Of a stretch of DNA of 64,000 nt, positions 24,943 to 32,779 are shown piece after piece. Made by a program: the position numbers and the translations under genes. Numbering within the stretch: position 1 is the first letter of the stretch; every line of letters starts with the position of its first letter. The notes under the pieces are model-generated. The model saw only the letters and a program-made list of their open reading frames with translations, did no database searches and had not been told where the DNA came from. This stretch comes from Hymenobacter artigasi (GTDB taxonomy: Bacteria; Bacteroidota; Bacteroidia; Cytophagales; Hymenobacteraceae), in NCBI RefSeq assembly GCF_012275535.1, contig NZ_JAAVTK010000013.1:1-64000 (forward strand), in the 5' to 3' direction.

Positions 24943-25299
24943 ATGAAACCAGCAGCCCCCGCCGCGCCCGAGCCGCGCAATTTTTTTCAGGATGTGCACG
25001 AAGTAGTGCGCCTCATTCCGGCCGGCCGCGTGAGCACCTACGGCACCATTGCGCACTACCTCGGGGCGCGCCACGGGGCCCGCACCGTGGGCTACGCCAT
25101 GATGGCCGCCCACACCGCCGACCAATACGTGCCCGCCCACCGCGTAGTCAACCGCCTGGGCCACCTCACTGGCCGCCTGCACTTTGCCACGCCCACCGCC
25201 ATGCAGGAAGCCCTGGAAGCCGAAGGCGTGCGCGTAGACATCGACCGCTTACCGGATTTCGATAAGCTGCTCTGGGACCCCGCCGTGGAACTGGCTTAG
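24943..25299 (+). CDS. Alkyltransferase-like (ATL) DNA-binding protein, MGMT fold without active Cys
   Basis: A 118-residue protein with the C-terminal domain of O6-alkylguanine-DNA alkyltransferases. The helix-turn-helix segment IPAGRVSTYGTIAHYLGARHGARTVGYAM is intact. The methyl-acceptor motif, PCHRV in active enzymes, reads PAHRVV: the cysteine is replaced by alanine. Proteins of this kind (ATLs, as in fission yeast Atl1 and E. coli YbaZ, which has Trp there) bind O6-alkylguanine without repairing it directly and hand lesions to nucleotide excision repair. That role is inferred by family. It converges on the next gene with a 7-base gap. Confidence 0.92.
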   Translation: MKPAAPAAPEPRNFFQDVHEVVRLIPAGRVSTYGTIAHYLGARHGARTVGYAMMAAHTADQYVPAHRVVNRLGHLTGRLHFATPTAMQEALEAEGVRVDIDRLPDFDKLLWDPAVELA

Positions 25300-25306
25300 C
25301 GCCGGG

Positions 25307-26815
25307 CTACTTGCCGGGCTTCTCCAGCGCGTCTACCTCGGCTTCGCCCTGCGTGGCGGGCACCACCTGCCAGGGCGTGAGAGCGGCCCCGGGCCGTAGC
25401 TTCACGTAGTTGGCAATGGTGGTGCTGGGCCCCAGCAGCAGCGTAGGGCCATTCGGCGAGTTAAGACTCAGCCGCACGACATCGCCCAGGTGGGGCCAGG
25501 TCAGCTCCAGAAAGGTGCCGGGCCGCAGCTGGCCCACTTCGCGGTCGTTGAGCAGTATGGGCTGCGCCGTGGGCGGCCCACCTGGCGGGCGGTATACATA
25601 GATGTAGGCCGTATCGGCGTGGGCCGGCTGGCCGTGCGGCGGAAACCGCGCCGTTTGCCCCGTGCGCAGGTCGAGGGCAAACGTAACGGGCTCGCCGGAT
25701 TCGTCGCTGATATCAATGCGCATCCCGCCATGAACCATGCGGCTGGTGGGGGCACCCGTGGCCTGGCGGTGGGCCGCCGGCAAATCGAGCGGGGCCGCGC
25801 CAACAAACGTGTAAAACGCGTCTTGTCGGCCCAACAGCCGGTAGTAGTTGGCCTGCCGCAAGTAGGCCTGCCGGCCGTCCGAAAAGCCCCACACGTCGCG
25901 AGCGGCTACCCGGTCGCCGGTGGCGGTGCGCACTTTGGCTTTCAGCTGCACCGTTCCCTGCCAGCCCGATGGCGTGCTGACCACCGAGCGGGAGTAGCCC
26001 CGGGCCGTGCGGTTGGTGGTGGCCAGTACCGGGCCATTGGGGTCCAGAATGCTGGCGCGCACGGAGCTCCATCGCACCGTATCGAGAAGCAGCTGGCTGG
26101 TGGTGTCGGGTTGGTTGGCCGCGAATTGCGCCGCGGAAAAATAAACGCCGCGTCGGGGAGCAGCGGCCCGCAGCACGGCGGGGCGGGCTGCCGGGGCTGC
26201 CGCCAGCGCCTGCGCCAGGGAGCGCGCCGGGCGCTGGGCGGCGGTGGCCAAATCGGCCGCCGTGAGCGAGGCCAGGCATTGCTGCATCAACTGGGCCACA
26301 TATAGGGCGTGGTCGGAATTGATAGTGATGCCCGGCTTGCTGGAGTGGGCTGCCACGTTGCGCACAAAATGGTAGCCATCGGGCCGGTGGGCGTACACAT
26401 CAAGGGCCAGCTCCGCACCGGCGATTGGCTTATCGGCGAGTATGCTGGACGTCACCGTTTCGCTCACCAGCAGCTGGCGCACGCAGAGCAGCACGGGCTG
26501 GTCGGTGGGCCGGGCGGGCAGCTGCTGCCCAAGCCAGGCCGTGAGCTCCGTTTCCAGGCTTTGCCGGAACAGTACGGGTGCCGGGTTGTCATTCAGGCCC
26601 TTGTAGATGGTGCCCATGCTGGCTGGGCGGCCCGGGCGGCCATCCACCACCTGCTCTACCGACACCACGCGGCCGGGCAGGTCCAACAACTGCTTGCTCA
26701 GGTCGAGGTAATAAACCTGGGCCAGCGCCGGCCGGCTGCAAAAAATGAAGAACAGCAGGCACAGCTTTGGGCTGAAGCGGACGGGCCGGCCAAAAAATGG
26801 AAATCGAAAGGACAT
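25307..26815 (-). CDS. Secreted hypothetical protein
   Basis: A 502-residue protein with an N-terminal signal peptide (about residues 1-32, ...LCLLFFIFCSRPALA-QVYYLDLS). I do not recognise a catalytic domain. The mature part starts with a region containing LVLSVRQLLVSETVTSSILADKPIAGAELALDVY-like strands (roughly residues 75-130), then a long segment with GVYFSAAQFAANQPDT and AYLRQANYYRLLGRQDAFYTFVGAAPLD, and ends in a beta-rich region followed by a Glu/Lys tail. The start ATG at 26815 is supported by a promoter box at 26859-26866 on the same strand. Related proteins are likely restricted to Cytophagales. Function unknown. Confidence 0.75.
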   Translation of the reverse strand: MSFRFPFFGRPVRFSPKLCLLFFIFCSRPALAQVYYLDLSKQLLDLPGRVVSVEQVVDGRPGRPASMGTIYKGLNDNPAPVLFRQSLETELTAWLGQQLPARPTDQPVLLCVRQLLVSETVTSSILADKPIAGAELALDVYAHRPDGYHFVRNVAAHSSKPGITINSDHALYVAQLMQQCLASLTAADLATAAQRPARSLAQALAAAPAARPAVLRAAAPRRGVYFSAAQFAANQPDTTSQLLLDTVRWSSVRASILDPNGPVLATTNRTARGYSRSVVSTPSGWQGTVQLKAKVRTATGDRVAARDVWGFSDGRQAYLRQANYYRLLGRQDAFYTFVGAAPLDLPAAHRQATGAPTSRMVHGGMRIDISDESGEPVTFALDLRTGQTARFPPHGQPAHADTAYIYVYRPPGGPPTAQPILLNDREVGQLRPGTFLELTWPHLGDVVRLSLNSPNGPTLLLGPSTTIANYVKLRPGAALTPWQVVPATQGEAEVDALEKPGK

Positions 26816-26858
26816 GCGGAAAGACACGTAGCGGGAATTGGCCGAGGCAGTAGCACGC

Positions 26859-26866
26859 AAACCTAG
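26859..26866 (-). promoter_or_regulatory. -7 box TAGGTTTG on the minus strand
   Basis: Reads TAGGTTTG on the minus strand (perfect TAnnTTTG), 43 bases before the ATG at 26815. The in-frame upstream ATG at 26881 would lie upstream of this box, supporting the shorter start. Confidence 0.55.
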
Positions 26867-26999
26867 GTAGCAGCCGGGCAATCTGAACCAACGGCCGGGC
26901 GGCGATGGCTGGCCCTGGCCAGATTCGGGCCAGCCGCTAATTTCCTTTCTTCATCAAACCTTTACGGCCGGTACACTACTACCGACTCCGGCTAATCTG

Positions 27000-27007
27000 T
27001 ATATTTG
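27000..27007 (+). promoter_or_regulatory. -7 box TATATTTG upstream of the TonB-dependent receptor
   Basis: Perfect TAnnTTTG match 36 bases before the ATG at 27044. A small hairpin CCCGGAATGTGCCGGG sits in the leader at 27012-27027. Confidence 0.6.
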
Positions 27008-27043
27008 TTGTCCCGGAATGTGCCGGGGAGTATTTAAATAGGT

Positions 27044-29770
27044 ATGAAGCACTTCGTTACTGCGCTTTTATTCGTTCTGCTTACCCTGCCCGCGCTGGCC
27101 CAAACCACGTTTTCCATTCGCGGGCGCGTGCTTGATAAAGTGACCGGCGAAACCCTGCCCGGCGCTACCGTGCAGGTAACCGGCAACGGCAAGAATACCG
27201 GGGCCGGCGCCGATGCCGACGGGGGCTACAAGGTGAGCAACCTGCCCGCCGGTACCTACACGGTGCAGGCCAGCTTCATTGGCTACAAAGTGAACACCCA
27301 AACGGTCAAAATCTCGACCCAAAGCGTGGTGGCCTCCTTTTCCCTGGCCTCCGACAACGCCAGCCTCGACGAGGTGCAGGTGGTGGCCAGCCAGGCCCAG
27401 GAGCGCGAAACGCCCGTGGCTTTCGCGGCCGTGAACGAGGTGAAGCTGCGCGAAACCCTCTCCAACCGCGACCTGCCCATGATTCTCAACGAGACGCCCG
27501 GCGTGTACGCCACCCAGGGCGCGGGCGGCGGCACCGGCGACTCCCGCATCAACGTGCGCGGCTTCGACCAGCGCAACGTGGCCGTGCTCATCAACGGCGT
27601 GCCCGTGAACGACATGGAGAACGGTCAGGTGTACTGGAGCAACTGGGACCTGGGCGACGTGACCAAGTCGCTGCAGGTGCAGCGGGGCCTCTCGGCCGCC
27701 AAGATTACCGTGCCCTCGGTGGGCGGCACCATCAACGTGCTCACCAAGGGCTTCGACGATAAACGCTCGGTGGTGGCCCGCGTGGAAGGCGGCTCGAACA
27801 ACTACCAGAAATACTCGCTCATGCTCAGCAGCGGCCAGCTGAAGGGCGACTGGGCCGTGACGGCCTACGGCGCCCGCCGCACCCAGGACGGCTGGGTCGA
27901 CAAAACGTTTGACGATGCCTGGACCTACTTCGGCACCTTGAGCAAGCGCATGGGCAAGCACACCCTCTCCCTCACGGGCATGGGCTCGCCCCAAAGCCAC
28001 GGCCAGCGCATTCCCTTCGGCGAGCGCATCGGAACGTATTCCAACGAGAAAGCCCGGGAGCTGGGGGCCGCGCTCGGCGCCGACCGGGGCTTCCGGTACA
28101 ATAAAGGCTGGGGCTACCTGGACCGCTACACGCTGGATGCCAGCGGCAATCGCATCAGCCACGGCCAGGAGGTGGTAAACGAGCGGGTAAACTATTTTTA
28201 TAAGCCCCAGCTCAACCTCAACCACTTCTGGAACGTGACCGACCGGCTGTTCATTTCTACGGTCCTCTACGCTTCCCAGGGCACGGGTGGCGGCTCGCAG
28301 GGTGCGGGCACGTCGAGCACGCTGCCCGTAGACGCGGCGGGCCAGGACGACTTCCAGAAGGTATACGACACCAACTACAAAAACGTGAAGGCCGATGGCC
28401 AGCGCCAGTCCACGCAGTTCCTGGCCAACAACGTGAACTCGCACCGCTGGGCCGGCCTGATTTCCGGGTTCGACTACCTGCTCAAGCCCAGCCTCACGCT
28501 GTCGGCCGGCGTGGATGCCCGCTACTACTACGGCACGCACTACCGCCAGGTCCGGGACCTGCTGGGCGGCGATTTCGCCCTTGGCTCCGGTAACAGCATC
28601 AACCGCAACGCCGATGCCAATACCCGGCTGCGGGTGGGCGACAAATTTGGCTTCTACAACGACAGCAAAACCGGGTGGCTGGGCGGCTATGGCCAGCTCG
28701 AATACAAAACGCAGCTCCTCTCGGCGGTGGTAAGCGGTACGGTTTCGCGCATCAGCTACGCGCGCATCGACTACTTCCAGGCCAAGCAGGTGACCTTGGA
28801 TGGCAAGAACTACGACGTGCCTTTCGGCGCGGCCCCTGTGGTGGTGAACGGCCAGAGCTACACCAATGCCGACGGCCACTACCTCGAAGGCGACCAGGTA
28901 AACATCACCGGCTACAGCGTGAAAGCCGGCGCCAACTACAACCTGACTGAGCACGACAACCTGTTTGCCAACGTGGGCTACAACAGCAAGGTGCCGTTCT
29001 ATCAGTTTGTGTTCAGCAATACCGGTCAGAAGTACAACGACATCCGCAACGAAGGCATTACCTCCCTGGAGCTGGGCTACGGCATCAGCTACCCCAGCCT
29101 GAAAGTGACCCTGAACGCCTACTATACCTACTGGACCAACAAAACCAGCAACTCCATCAGCGGCACCGGCGATGCTGCCGTGTACAACAACGTGCGCAAC
29201 GTGGATGCCCGCCACATGGGCATTGAAATGAGCGTGGCCCAGGAAGTCAGCCGTCGGCTGCAGCTCAACGCCGCCATCAGCCTCGGCGACTGGCGCTGGG
29301 CCGGCAACGGCGTGGTAAACCAATTTGACATTAACAACCAGCAGGTGGGTACTCCCGACATGCCCATCTACCTCAAGGACGTGCACGTGGGCGATGCCGC
29401 CCAGAACCAGTTTCAGGTGGGAGTGCGCTACGAGCCGTTCAGTAACTTCTACATCCGGTCCTCGTTCCTGCTCTTTACCAAGTACTACGCCGGTTTCGAC
29501 CCGGTGACCCTCCTCAGCGAAGCCAACCGCACCGATACCTACCGCGTGCCCACCTCGCGCAACCTCGACGTACACTTAGGCTACGACCTGCCCAAGCGCC
29601 TGTTCGGCGACAAAGTGCGCCTGGGCATCAAAGGCTCCATGCTCAACGTACTCAACGAGTTCTACATCACCGATGTACCGGCCAGCACCTCGGCCACCAA
29701 CCCGTCGCTGTTGCAGGGCTTCTTCAACCGCGGCCGCACCTTCACCGTTGGCCTCTCGGCCACGCTGTAG
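27044..29770 (+). CDS. TonB-dependent outer membrane receptor
   Basis: A 908-residue outer-membrane transporter that takes up a ligand such as a siderophore, vitamin or glycan using TonB energy. It has a signal peptide (MKHFVTALLFVLLTLPALA), a carboxypeptidase-regulatory-like domain (about residues 22-110: FSIRGRVLDKVTGETLPGATVQV, GTYTVQASFIGYK) that is typical of Bacteroidota, a plug domain (about 120-230: PVAFAAVNEV, MILNETPGVYATQGAGGGTGDSRINVRGFDQRNVAVLINGVPVNDMENG, YWSNWDLGDV), and a 22-strand barrel ending in RGRTFTVGLSATL. No SusD-like partner follows, so it is not a classical SusCD pair; the wording of the plug recalls iron-siderophore receptors. Ligand unknown. Confidence 0.94.
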   Translation: MKHFVTALLFVLLTLPALAQTTFSIRGRVLDKVTGETLPGATVQVTGNGKNTGAGADADGGYKVSNLPAGTYTVQASFIGYKVNTQTVKISTQSVVASFSLASDNASLDEVQVVASQAQERETPVAFAAVNEVKLRETLSNRDLPMILNETPGVYATQGAGGGTGDSRINVRGFDQRNVAVLINGVPVNDMENGQVYWSNWDLGDVTKSLQVQRGLSAAKITVPSVGGTINVLTKGFDDKRSVVARVEGGSNNYQKYSLMLSSGQLKGDWAVTAYGARRTQDGWVDKTFDDAWTYFGTLSKRMGKHTLSLTGMGSPQSHGQRIPFGERIGTYSNEKARELGAALGADRGFRYNKGWGYLDRYTLDASGNRISHGQEVVNERVNYFYKPQLNLNHFWNVTDRLFISTVLYASQGTGGGSQGAGTSSTLPVDAAGQDDFQKVYDTNYKNVKADGQRQSTQFLANNVNSHRWAGLISGFDYLLKPSLTLSAGVDARYYYGTHYRQVRDLLGGDFALGSGNSINRNADANTRLRVGDKFGFYNDSKTGWLGGYGQLEYKTQLLSAVVSGTVSRISYARIDYFQAKQVTLDGKNYDVPFGAAPVVVNGQSYTNADGHYLEGDQVNITGYSVKAGANYNLTEHDNLFANVGYNSKVPFYQFVFSNTGQKYNDIRNEGITSLELGYGISYPSLKVTLNAYYTYWTNKTSNSISGTGDAAVYNNVRNVDARHMGIEMSVAQEVSRRLQLNAAISLGDWRWAGNGVVNQFDINNQQVGTPDMPIYLKDVHVGDAAQNQFQVGVRYEPFSNFYIRSSFLLFTKYYAGFDPVTLLSEANRTDTYRVPTSRNLDVHLGYDLPKRLFGDKVRLGIKGSMLNVLNEFYITDVPASTSATNPSLLQGFFNRGRTFTVGLSATL

Positions 29771-29880
29771 CGGTAAAATGGTAAATGGGTAAATGAGTAA
29801 GGTGGCTGGTTGGTATGCGCAAAACGCTACCGGCCAGCCACCTTACTCATTTACCCATTTGCTTATTTGCCATTCTACCG
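29771..29880. repeat. Inverted repeat overlapping the response regulator stop codon
   Basis: Left arm GGTAAATGGGTAAATGAGTA plus AGGTGGCTGG, right arm its complement with a short spacer. It separates the convergent TonB receptor and response regulator genes. The TAG stop of the response regulator (29875-29877) is inside the right arm. Confidence 0.8.
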
Positions 29881-30288
29881 GCTGCCTGCGGCAGCAGCGG
29901 CCAGCACGGCGCTGCGCATTTCCTCGGGCGAGGTGTTTTTGACGAGGTAGCTGTGTGCGCCTTCGGCCAGTACGGTGCTCACCAGCGAAGGGTCGTCGTG
30001 CATGGAAATGATGACCACGCGCACGGCCGGGAACTGGGTGCGCAGTAGGCGGGTAGTTTGCAGGCCGTCGAGAATGGGCATTTGCATGTCCATTAGAATT
30101 ACGTTGGGGTTGCTGCCCTGGTCCAGGAGCTCAAGCAGCTCCTGGCCATTGCCGGCCTCGCACACCACTTCAATGCCCGCGTAGCCGCTGAGCAGCGCCC
30201 GCAAACCTTTGCGGAACAGAATGTGGTCGTCGACAATGGCCAGGCGCACGGGAGTAGCACCGGCCGGGGAAGCGGAGATGGCAGTCAT
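29875..30288 (-). CDS. Receiver-only response regulator (NarL-type, missing HTH)
   Basis: A 137-residue protein consisting of one REC domain closest to the NarL/FixJ type: acidic pair Asp20-Asp21, phospho-acceptor Asp67 (VILMDMQMP), Ser95 and Lys117. NarL-type regulators normally continue for about 70 residues into a LuxR-type HTH. Here the frame ends right after the last REC helix (RSAVLAAAAAGSR), and the stop codon lies in the arm of an inverted repeat. No HTH is encoded in the 104 bases left before the next gene. Its start overlaps the kinase stop by 4 bases (ATGA), so the two form a two-component pair. It may be a truncated form or work through protein contacts. Confidence 0.88.
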   Translation of the reverse strand: MTAISASPAGATPVRLAIVDDHILFRKGLRALLSGYAGIEVVCEAGNGQELLELLDQGSNPNVILMDMQMPILDGLQTTRLLRTQFPAVRVVIISMHDDPSLVSTVLAEGAHSYLVKNTSPEEMRSAVLAAAAAGSR

Positions 30289-31106
30289 GAGTTAAGGGAG
30301 AAAGAAGGGTTGGGCGTGCCCGCCGGCAGAAGCGTGACGGGCAGTACGGCCTCGACGCGGGTACCCACGCCGGGCTCAGAATGATAGTGCAGCTGGCCGC
30401 CCAGCACCGCCACGCGGCTGCGCAGGTTGATGAGGCCCATGCCCACGGGCTGGCCGTGCGGGCCGGGGGGCGGCAGCTCTTCCAGGGCGGCCAGGTCGAA
30501 GCCCTGGCCGTTGTCGGAGTAGGTGAGGGTGAGCAGGCCCGGCACGGTGGCCACGTGCAGCACAATGTGCGCCGCCTCGGCGTGCAGCAAGCCGTTGGTG
30601 AGCAGCTCCTGGGCAATGCGGTACACCATTAGCTCGTGCGGCGGAATGAGCCGGCCCAGCGGGCCTTCCTGCTCCAGGCGCACGTTGGGGCCATTGTCGG
30701 TGGGCACGGCCTGCACCAGCGCCCGCAGCGCCTGGGCCAGGCCCAGCTGCTGAAGCGTGGCCGGCTGCAGGTTGCGCGAAATGCGGCGCACCTCGGCCAC
30801 GGCCTGGTCAATGAGGGCGCTGGCCTCGGGCGAGGGCTGGCTGCCGGGCGCGTACAGGTGCAGCTTGGCCAGGGCCAGAATGGTGCCCACGCCATCGTGC
30901 AGCTCGGCGGCAATGCGCTGGCGCTCGTCTTCCTGGGCCACCAGCGCGGCGGCCAGGGCCTGCTGCTGCGCGGCTTCCTGCATCTGGGCCAGCTGCTGCT
31001 GCTGGCGCAGCTGCCCCCGTTGGTACCGTACCACAAACCACACCAGCCCAAGCACCAGCAAGAGCAATGTAGGAGTGAGGAGTAGCAACGGTAAAAGGTT
31101 TGTCAC
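30285..31106 (-). CDS. Sensor histidine kinase, NarX/LiaS/DesK type (HisKA_3)
   Basis: A 273-residue kinase of the HPK7 group that pairs with NarL-type regulators. The proposed GTG start at 31106 is followed at once by one membrane helix (NLLPLLLLTPTLLLLVLGLVWFVV). There is no extracellular sensor domain. Next are a Gln-rich coiled coil and the dimerisation/phosphorylation motif DERQRIAAELHDGVGT with His70. The ATPase domain has ELLTNGLLHAEA (N box), YSDNGQGFD (G1), GQPVGMGLINLRSRV (G2). A TTG start at 31172 would add a Phe-rich 22-residue extension and is less likely. It overlaps the response regulator gene by 4 bases. The signal probably comes from a partner or the membrane. Confidence 0.88.
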   Translation of the reverse strand: MTNLLPLLLLTPTLLLLVLGLVWFVVRYQRGQLRQQQQLAQMQEAAQQQALAAALVAQEDERQRIAAELHDGVGTILALAKLHLYAPGSQPSPEASALIDQAVAEVRRISRNLQPATLQQLGLAQALRALVQAVPTDNGPNVRLEQEGPLGRLIPPHELMVYRIAQELLTNGLLHAEAAHIVLHVATVPGLLTLTYSDNGQGFDLAALEELPPPGPHGQPVGMGLINLRSRVAVLGGQLHYHSEPGVGTRVEAVLPVTLLPAGTPNPSFSLNS

Positions 31107-31287
31107 GTGAGGGCACCCGGCAGAGAAGCGCGAAAAAAAGAAGAAAGGAGAGCCTCCTGTTAAGTCAGTCAACAGGAAGCAGGAGCGTAGCGCAGGACAG
31201 AACGTTCAGGTTACAGCTCAGATTAGAAACAACGGATGGGCGGGCACCAGCAGGCAGTTCCCACGCGCTGCCTCGGGCCGGGTAAAC

Positions 31288-31992
31288 TCAGGATGCCACC
31301 AGCCGACCCCTGGCGGCGGCAACCGCTGCCGGGGCCGGCACATCGGGCTTGGCCCGCAGAAAAGCCAGCGTAAGAAAGTAATTAAACGCCAGGCCACCAA
31401 TTGAAAAAGAGAGGGATGAAATATTGTTGAATATATCTCCCTTAAACAACGTTACAAATTCAACGCTAAAAGCTGAAACAGTAGTGGCTGAATAAATAAG
31501 CTGCCCCACGCTCAAAAGCCAGATGGGGTCGTGGGTGAATTTATACGCGACGCCCCGATTGAGCCCTTGCTCCAGATACGCCAACGCAAAACCGGCCAGC
31601 ACTGCACACTGCACCACCCGGCTCACCGTTACGGTGCGTGGGGTGTCCAGGGCAAAAGATGCCGCCACGATGCCGAGCGCTACCAGCGTGGCTATCGCCA
31701 GCACCCGGCGGATGCGTGGCCCCGTGAGCACCAGCCGATACATCGCCGCGAATAACAGCACCTTAGTGACGTTGAACCCGATTAGAAAAAAGAGGTTATT
31801 GTGCAGGTAAATGCCTGATAGCCTGGCGCTCAGGGCAAAAAAGGCGGACAGGTACACATACCAGCTTAGCATTTTCACGGCGGGCGAAAAATGTTGCTGT
31901 CGCCACCACACCACCACCATCGGCACCAGAATGCTGAACTGCATGAACGTTATCAGCCACCCCAAACAAGAATGAAATTGCGCTAAGCTCAT
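31288..31992 (-). CDS. Polytopic membrane protein of unknown function
   Basis: A 234-residue integral membrane protein with about seven hydrophobic helices (for example FMQFSILVPMVVVWW, MLSWYVYLSAFFALSARL, VLAIATLVALGIVAASFAL, LSVGQLIYSATTVSAFSV and ISSLSFSIGGLAFNYFLTLAFL) and a short basic/Ala-rich tail. Similar small 7-helix proteins occur near signalling genes in Hymenobacter-like genomes, and here it lies 182 bases upstream of the histidine kinase on the same strand. This could make it a sensory partner of a kinase that has no sensor domain of its own; that link is inference from position only. No enzymatic motif is seen. Confidence 0.75.
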   Translation of the reverse strand: MSLAQFHSCLGWLITFMQFSILVPMVVVWWRQQHFSPAVKMLSWYVYLSAFFALSARLSGIYLHNNLFFLIGFNVTKVLLFAAMYRLVLTGPRIRRVLAIATLVALGIVAASFALDTPRTVTVSRVVQCAVLAGFALAYLEQGLNRGVAYKFTHDPIWLLSVGQLIYSATTVSAFSVEFVTLFKGDIFNNISSLSFSIGGLAFNYFLTLAFLRAKPDVPAPAAVAAARGRLVAS

Positions 31993-32027
31993 GATATTCG
32001 GCAGCCGGTGAAGAAAGAAAAGCGAAA

Positions 32028-32342
32028 TTAGCTATTGAGAATGTTAGGCTGGCTGCAACTGGTTGGGCAAGGGCAGGCTTCATCGGCCACAATGCGGTTT
32101 GGGCCCAGCTGGTCGTTTTCGTTGGCATCGGCTCCCACAGCTATCAGCTGCGGCACGTTGCCATCGGAACCGTAGTAAAACCGAATGCCCTGGCAAGCCT
32201 CCTGGTTGAGGAGGTCCAGCAGAATATCGCGGCCGAAAAAATGCCCCATGATTTCTCCTGGATGGGCTTCACGAAAGCTTTTAGTCCATTCCCCTGCTTT
32301 GGTGGGGTCAATTGCGCGGCCTTCGCCTCCATTAAATGCCAT
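32028..32342 (-). CDS. Small conserved protein with C-terminal CPxxC-type motif
   Basis: A 104-residue protein with no signal peptide. It resembles a family of short proteins of unknown function common in Cytophagales and Flavobacteria, which start with M-x-NG.EG, have a central GRD/N-LL..L..Q..C.GIR.Y region and GADANENDxL, and end in CPCPTSCSQPN.LNS (Cys pair plus Asn-Leu-Asn end). All of these elements are visible. The gene has a perfect promoter box at 32397-32404 and the downstream membrane protein gene starts 35 bases after it, so the two may form one unit. The Cys cluster could bind metal or form a disulfide. Function unknown. Confidence 0.72.
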   Translation of the reverse strand: MAFNGGEGRAIDPTKAGEWTKSFREAHPGEIMGHFFGRDILLDLLNQEACQGIRFYYGSDGNVPQLIAVGADANENDQLGPNRIVADEACPCPTSCSQPNILNS

Positions 32343-32396
32343 CAGGTATTGTTAAAAAAAATTGAAAAAAAAGAAGTTTGTATTGGATTGAGGTAT

Positions 32397-32404
32397 CAAA
32401 TATA
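32397..32404 (-). promoter_or_regulatory. -7 box TATATTTG on the minus strand
   Basis: Perfect TAnnTTTG on the minus strand, 54 bases before the ATG at 32342. The leader is AT-rich. Confidence 0.6.
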
Positions 32405-32443
32405 GCGGTATGGCTGATGAATGACACCCGGGGCTGAAAATAA

Positions 32444-32731
32444 TTACCAGCCCCGGCCAGGGCCACCGGGCAGGTGGTCGTGCTCATCGTCGTCGTCGCT
32501 GTCTTCTTCGTCGGCTTCGGGGTCGGTGAGGGCGCCGGTTTCTTCCGCTTCGTCCAGCGTGTCAAATACCCGGTCGAGAGAGGCTTCGGCGTGGCGCAAC
32601 TTGTAGCGGCACAGGCGGATAAGCTCGGCCGAGCGCTCCACGCGCGTGGTCAGGTCGTCAACGTCCACAGCATCGGTTTCCAGGGCGCGGAGTATGGTTT
32701 CAAGCTCCTCAATGGCTTCGCGGTAAGTCAT
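32444..32731 (-). CDS. xseB: Exodeoxyribonuclease VII small subunit
   Basis: The 95-residue small subunit of exonuclease VII, which degrades single-stranded DNA with XseA. The family motif region YREAIEELETILRALETDAVDVDDLTTRVERSAELIRLCRYKLRHAEASLDRVFD covers residues 3-56, with the usual helical hairpin. It has an extra acidic C-terminal tail (DPEADEEDSDDDDEHDH), longer than in most homologues. It lies 48 bases downstream of xseA on the same strand. Confidence 0.93.
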   Translation of the reverse strand: MTYREAIEELETILRALETDAVDVDDLTTRVERSAELIRLCRYKLRHAEASLDRVFDTLDEAEETGALTDPEADEEDSDDDDEHDHLPGGPGRGW

Positions 32732-32779
32732 GTATTTCAGTTATCGGTTGTCAATAAACGGTTGGCAGCAGGCGGTAGC

